Below, one piece after another: positions 63,297-64,000 of a stretch of 64,000 nucleotides of DNA (position 1 is its first letter; each line of letters starts with the position of its first letter). Origin of the DNA: Nocardioides dongkuii (lineage in GTDB: Bacteria; Actinomycetota; Actinomycetes; Propionibacteriales; Nocardioidaceae). The notes below the pieces were generated by a model. That model made no database searches. It was not told the origin of the DNA and saw nothing but the letters and a program-made list of their open reading frames with translations. The stretch is taken from contig NZ_CP059903.1 of assembly GCF_014127485.1 (NCBI RefSeq), positions 2,108,001 through 2,172,000 of the forward strand, given 5' to 3'. The translations under genes were made by a program, and so were the position numbers.

Positions 63297-64000
63297 GACG
63301 CCACCGTCCCGACCGCGGCGCGCAGCCGCGCGACGACGGCGTCCCGGAGCTCGGGGGGTCCCTCGACGCAGACGTCGGCGCCGTACCCCAGCACCTCGTC
63401 GGCGAGCCCGAGCGCGCCACGGGTCGTGACGACCCGGTCCCAGGAGGTGCGGTCGTCGGGTCCGGGGACGCCGGTCTCGACGTGGTCGGCCCCGCGGCGC
63501 AGCGTCAGCCCGGCGCCGGAGCGCACCAGCAGCGTCGCCTGCTCCAGGGTCGGCGCCGGGGCCAGCCGGCGGGCGACCTCGCGGACGTCGGTGCCCGGCG
63601 GGACGTCGTACGACCCGGGCTCGCCGGCGCGCCGGGCCTCGCCCTGCACGCGGGAGAGCCGGAAGACCCGCTCCTCGCCGCGGTCGGTGTCGAGCCCGAC
63701 GACGTACCAGCGCCCGGCGTACCGGACGACGCCCCAGGGCTGGAGGTGGCGGGTGGTGACGGTGTCCTGGCCGGGGCGCGCGTAGTCGAACTCGACCGGG
63801 GTGCGCTCCTGGGTGGCCTCCCAGAACACGTCGAACGACGGCTCGTCGGCGCTCAGCCGGGGCTCGACGATGTCGAGGGCGGAGGTGTCCACGTCGACCC
63901 CGAGGGCGGTGAGCTTGCGCACCGCGTCGGTGGTGGCCTCGGCGAGCCGGGCGTGCTGCCAGACCCGGGTGGCCAGGCCGACGACGGCGGCCTCGTCGGG
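63293..64000 (-). CDS. pafB: WYL-domain transcriptional regulator PafB (5' end outside window)
   Basis: C-terminal 235 residues of PafB; the frame is open to the window edge. Visible parts are the end of the HTH region (DEAAVVGLATRVWQHARLAE), the WYL domain (TPVEFDYARPGQDTVTTRHL with QPWGVVRYAGRWYVVGLDTD) and the WCX end. PafB heterodimerises with PafC in the SOS-independent DNA-damage response. Gene order then predicts pafA and the proteasome-tagging locus beyond the window. Confidence 0.92.
   Translation of the reverse strand, partial: PDEAAVVGLATRVWQHARLAEATTDAVRKLTALGVDVDTSALDIVEPRLSADEPSFDVFWEATQERTPVEFDYARPGQDTVTTRHLQPWGVVRYAGRWYVVGLDTDRGEERVFRLSRVQGEARRAGEPGSYDVPPGTDVREVARRLAPAPTLEQATLLVRSGAGLTLRRGADHVETGVPGPDDRTSWDRVVTTRGALGLADEVLGYGADVCVEGPPELRDAVVARLRAAVGTVAS

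Overview
The window is very GC-rich and reads as chromosomal DNA of a high-GC Gram-positive actinobacterium. Nocardioidaceae (Nocardioides-like) is my best guess, based on codon usage, protein flavour and gene order. Three stretches match conserved actinobacterial (mycobacterial) gene order. The first is ftsR - bifunctional nuclease - second MerR regulator - gcvP at 25-5352. The second is rbpA next to ppm1, with lnt adjacent, at 45004-48147. The third is the 5'-3' exonuclease followed by helY, tatC, tatA, pafC and pafB at 55137-64000. There are no rRNA or tRNA genes, no CRISPR array and no prophage that I can see. The one mobile element is a complete IS30-family insertion sequence.

Layout. 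25-5352: two MerR regulators, a BFN-domain protein and glycine decarboxylase behind a glycine riboswitch. 5384-10620: a secreted protein, a DUF2975-type membrane protein with an HTH partner, an uncharacterised HTH protein and the TldD/TldE pair. 10781-18273: sbcC-sbcD, then pepN-fdhD, all on the minus strand. 18426-25820: an S55-type secreted peptidase, an NADP oxidoreductase, OsmC-SDR, a lipoprotein cyclophilin, a DSD1-type PLP enzyme and an aldo/keto reductase. 25820-30268: a cysteine-cluster/pentapeptide protein, two small proteins, a sortase, and two tandem FliA-type sigma factor genes encoding identical proteins. 30285-36395: a guanidinium exporter behind a guanidine-III riboswitch, a metallophosphoesterase, then an accessory patch of VOC, DHFR-like, methyltransferase, phosphotransferase-like and GrpB genes with one frameshift and one apparent lost stop codon. 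36587-44813: a small Cys-rich protein, PhoD, a zinc alcohol dehydrogenase, an HTH-MurA fusion with a palindrome inside its promoter, the IS30 element, GDPD and an MFS transporter. 45004-48147: rbpA, fxsA, ppm1, lnt. 48685-54612: a tightly overlapping four-gene acyl-CoA/amidohydrolase/GNAT operon followed by a lysine-2,3-aminomutase-like radical SAM enzyme. 54631-64000: Lrp regulator, exonuclease, NAD(P)-binding protein, HelY, DagK, a small protein, Tat translocase and the PafBC regulators.

Gene-expression architecture. Genes within operons commonly overlap by 1 or 4 nt (ATGA/GTGA). In at least 23 first-in-unit genes a TANNNT-like hexamer lies exactly 6 or 7 nt before the ATG/GTG, which is the arrangement expected for leaderless transcripts. 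Convergent gene ends often carry long, nearly perfect palindromes. Two further families of palindromic intergenic repeats are present, and one copy has been split by the IS30 insertion with a 3-bp target duplication.
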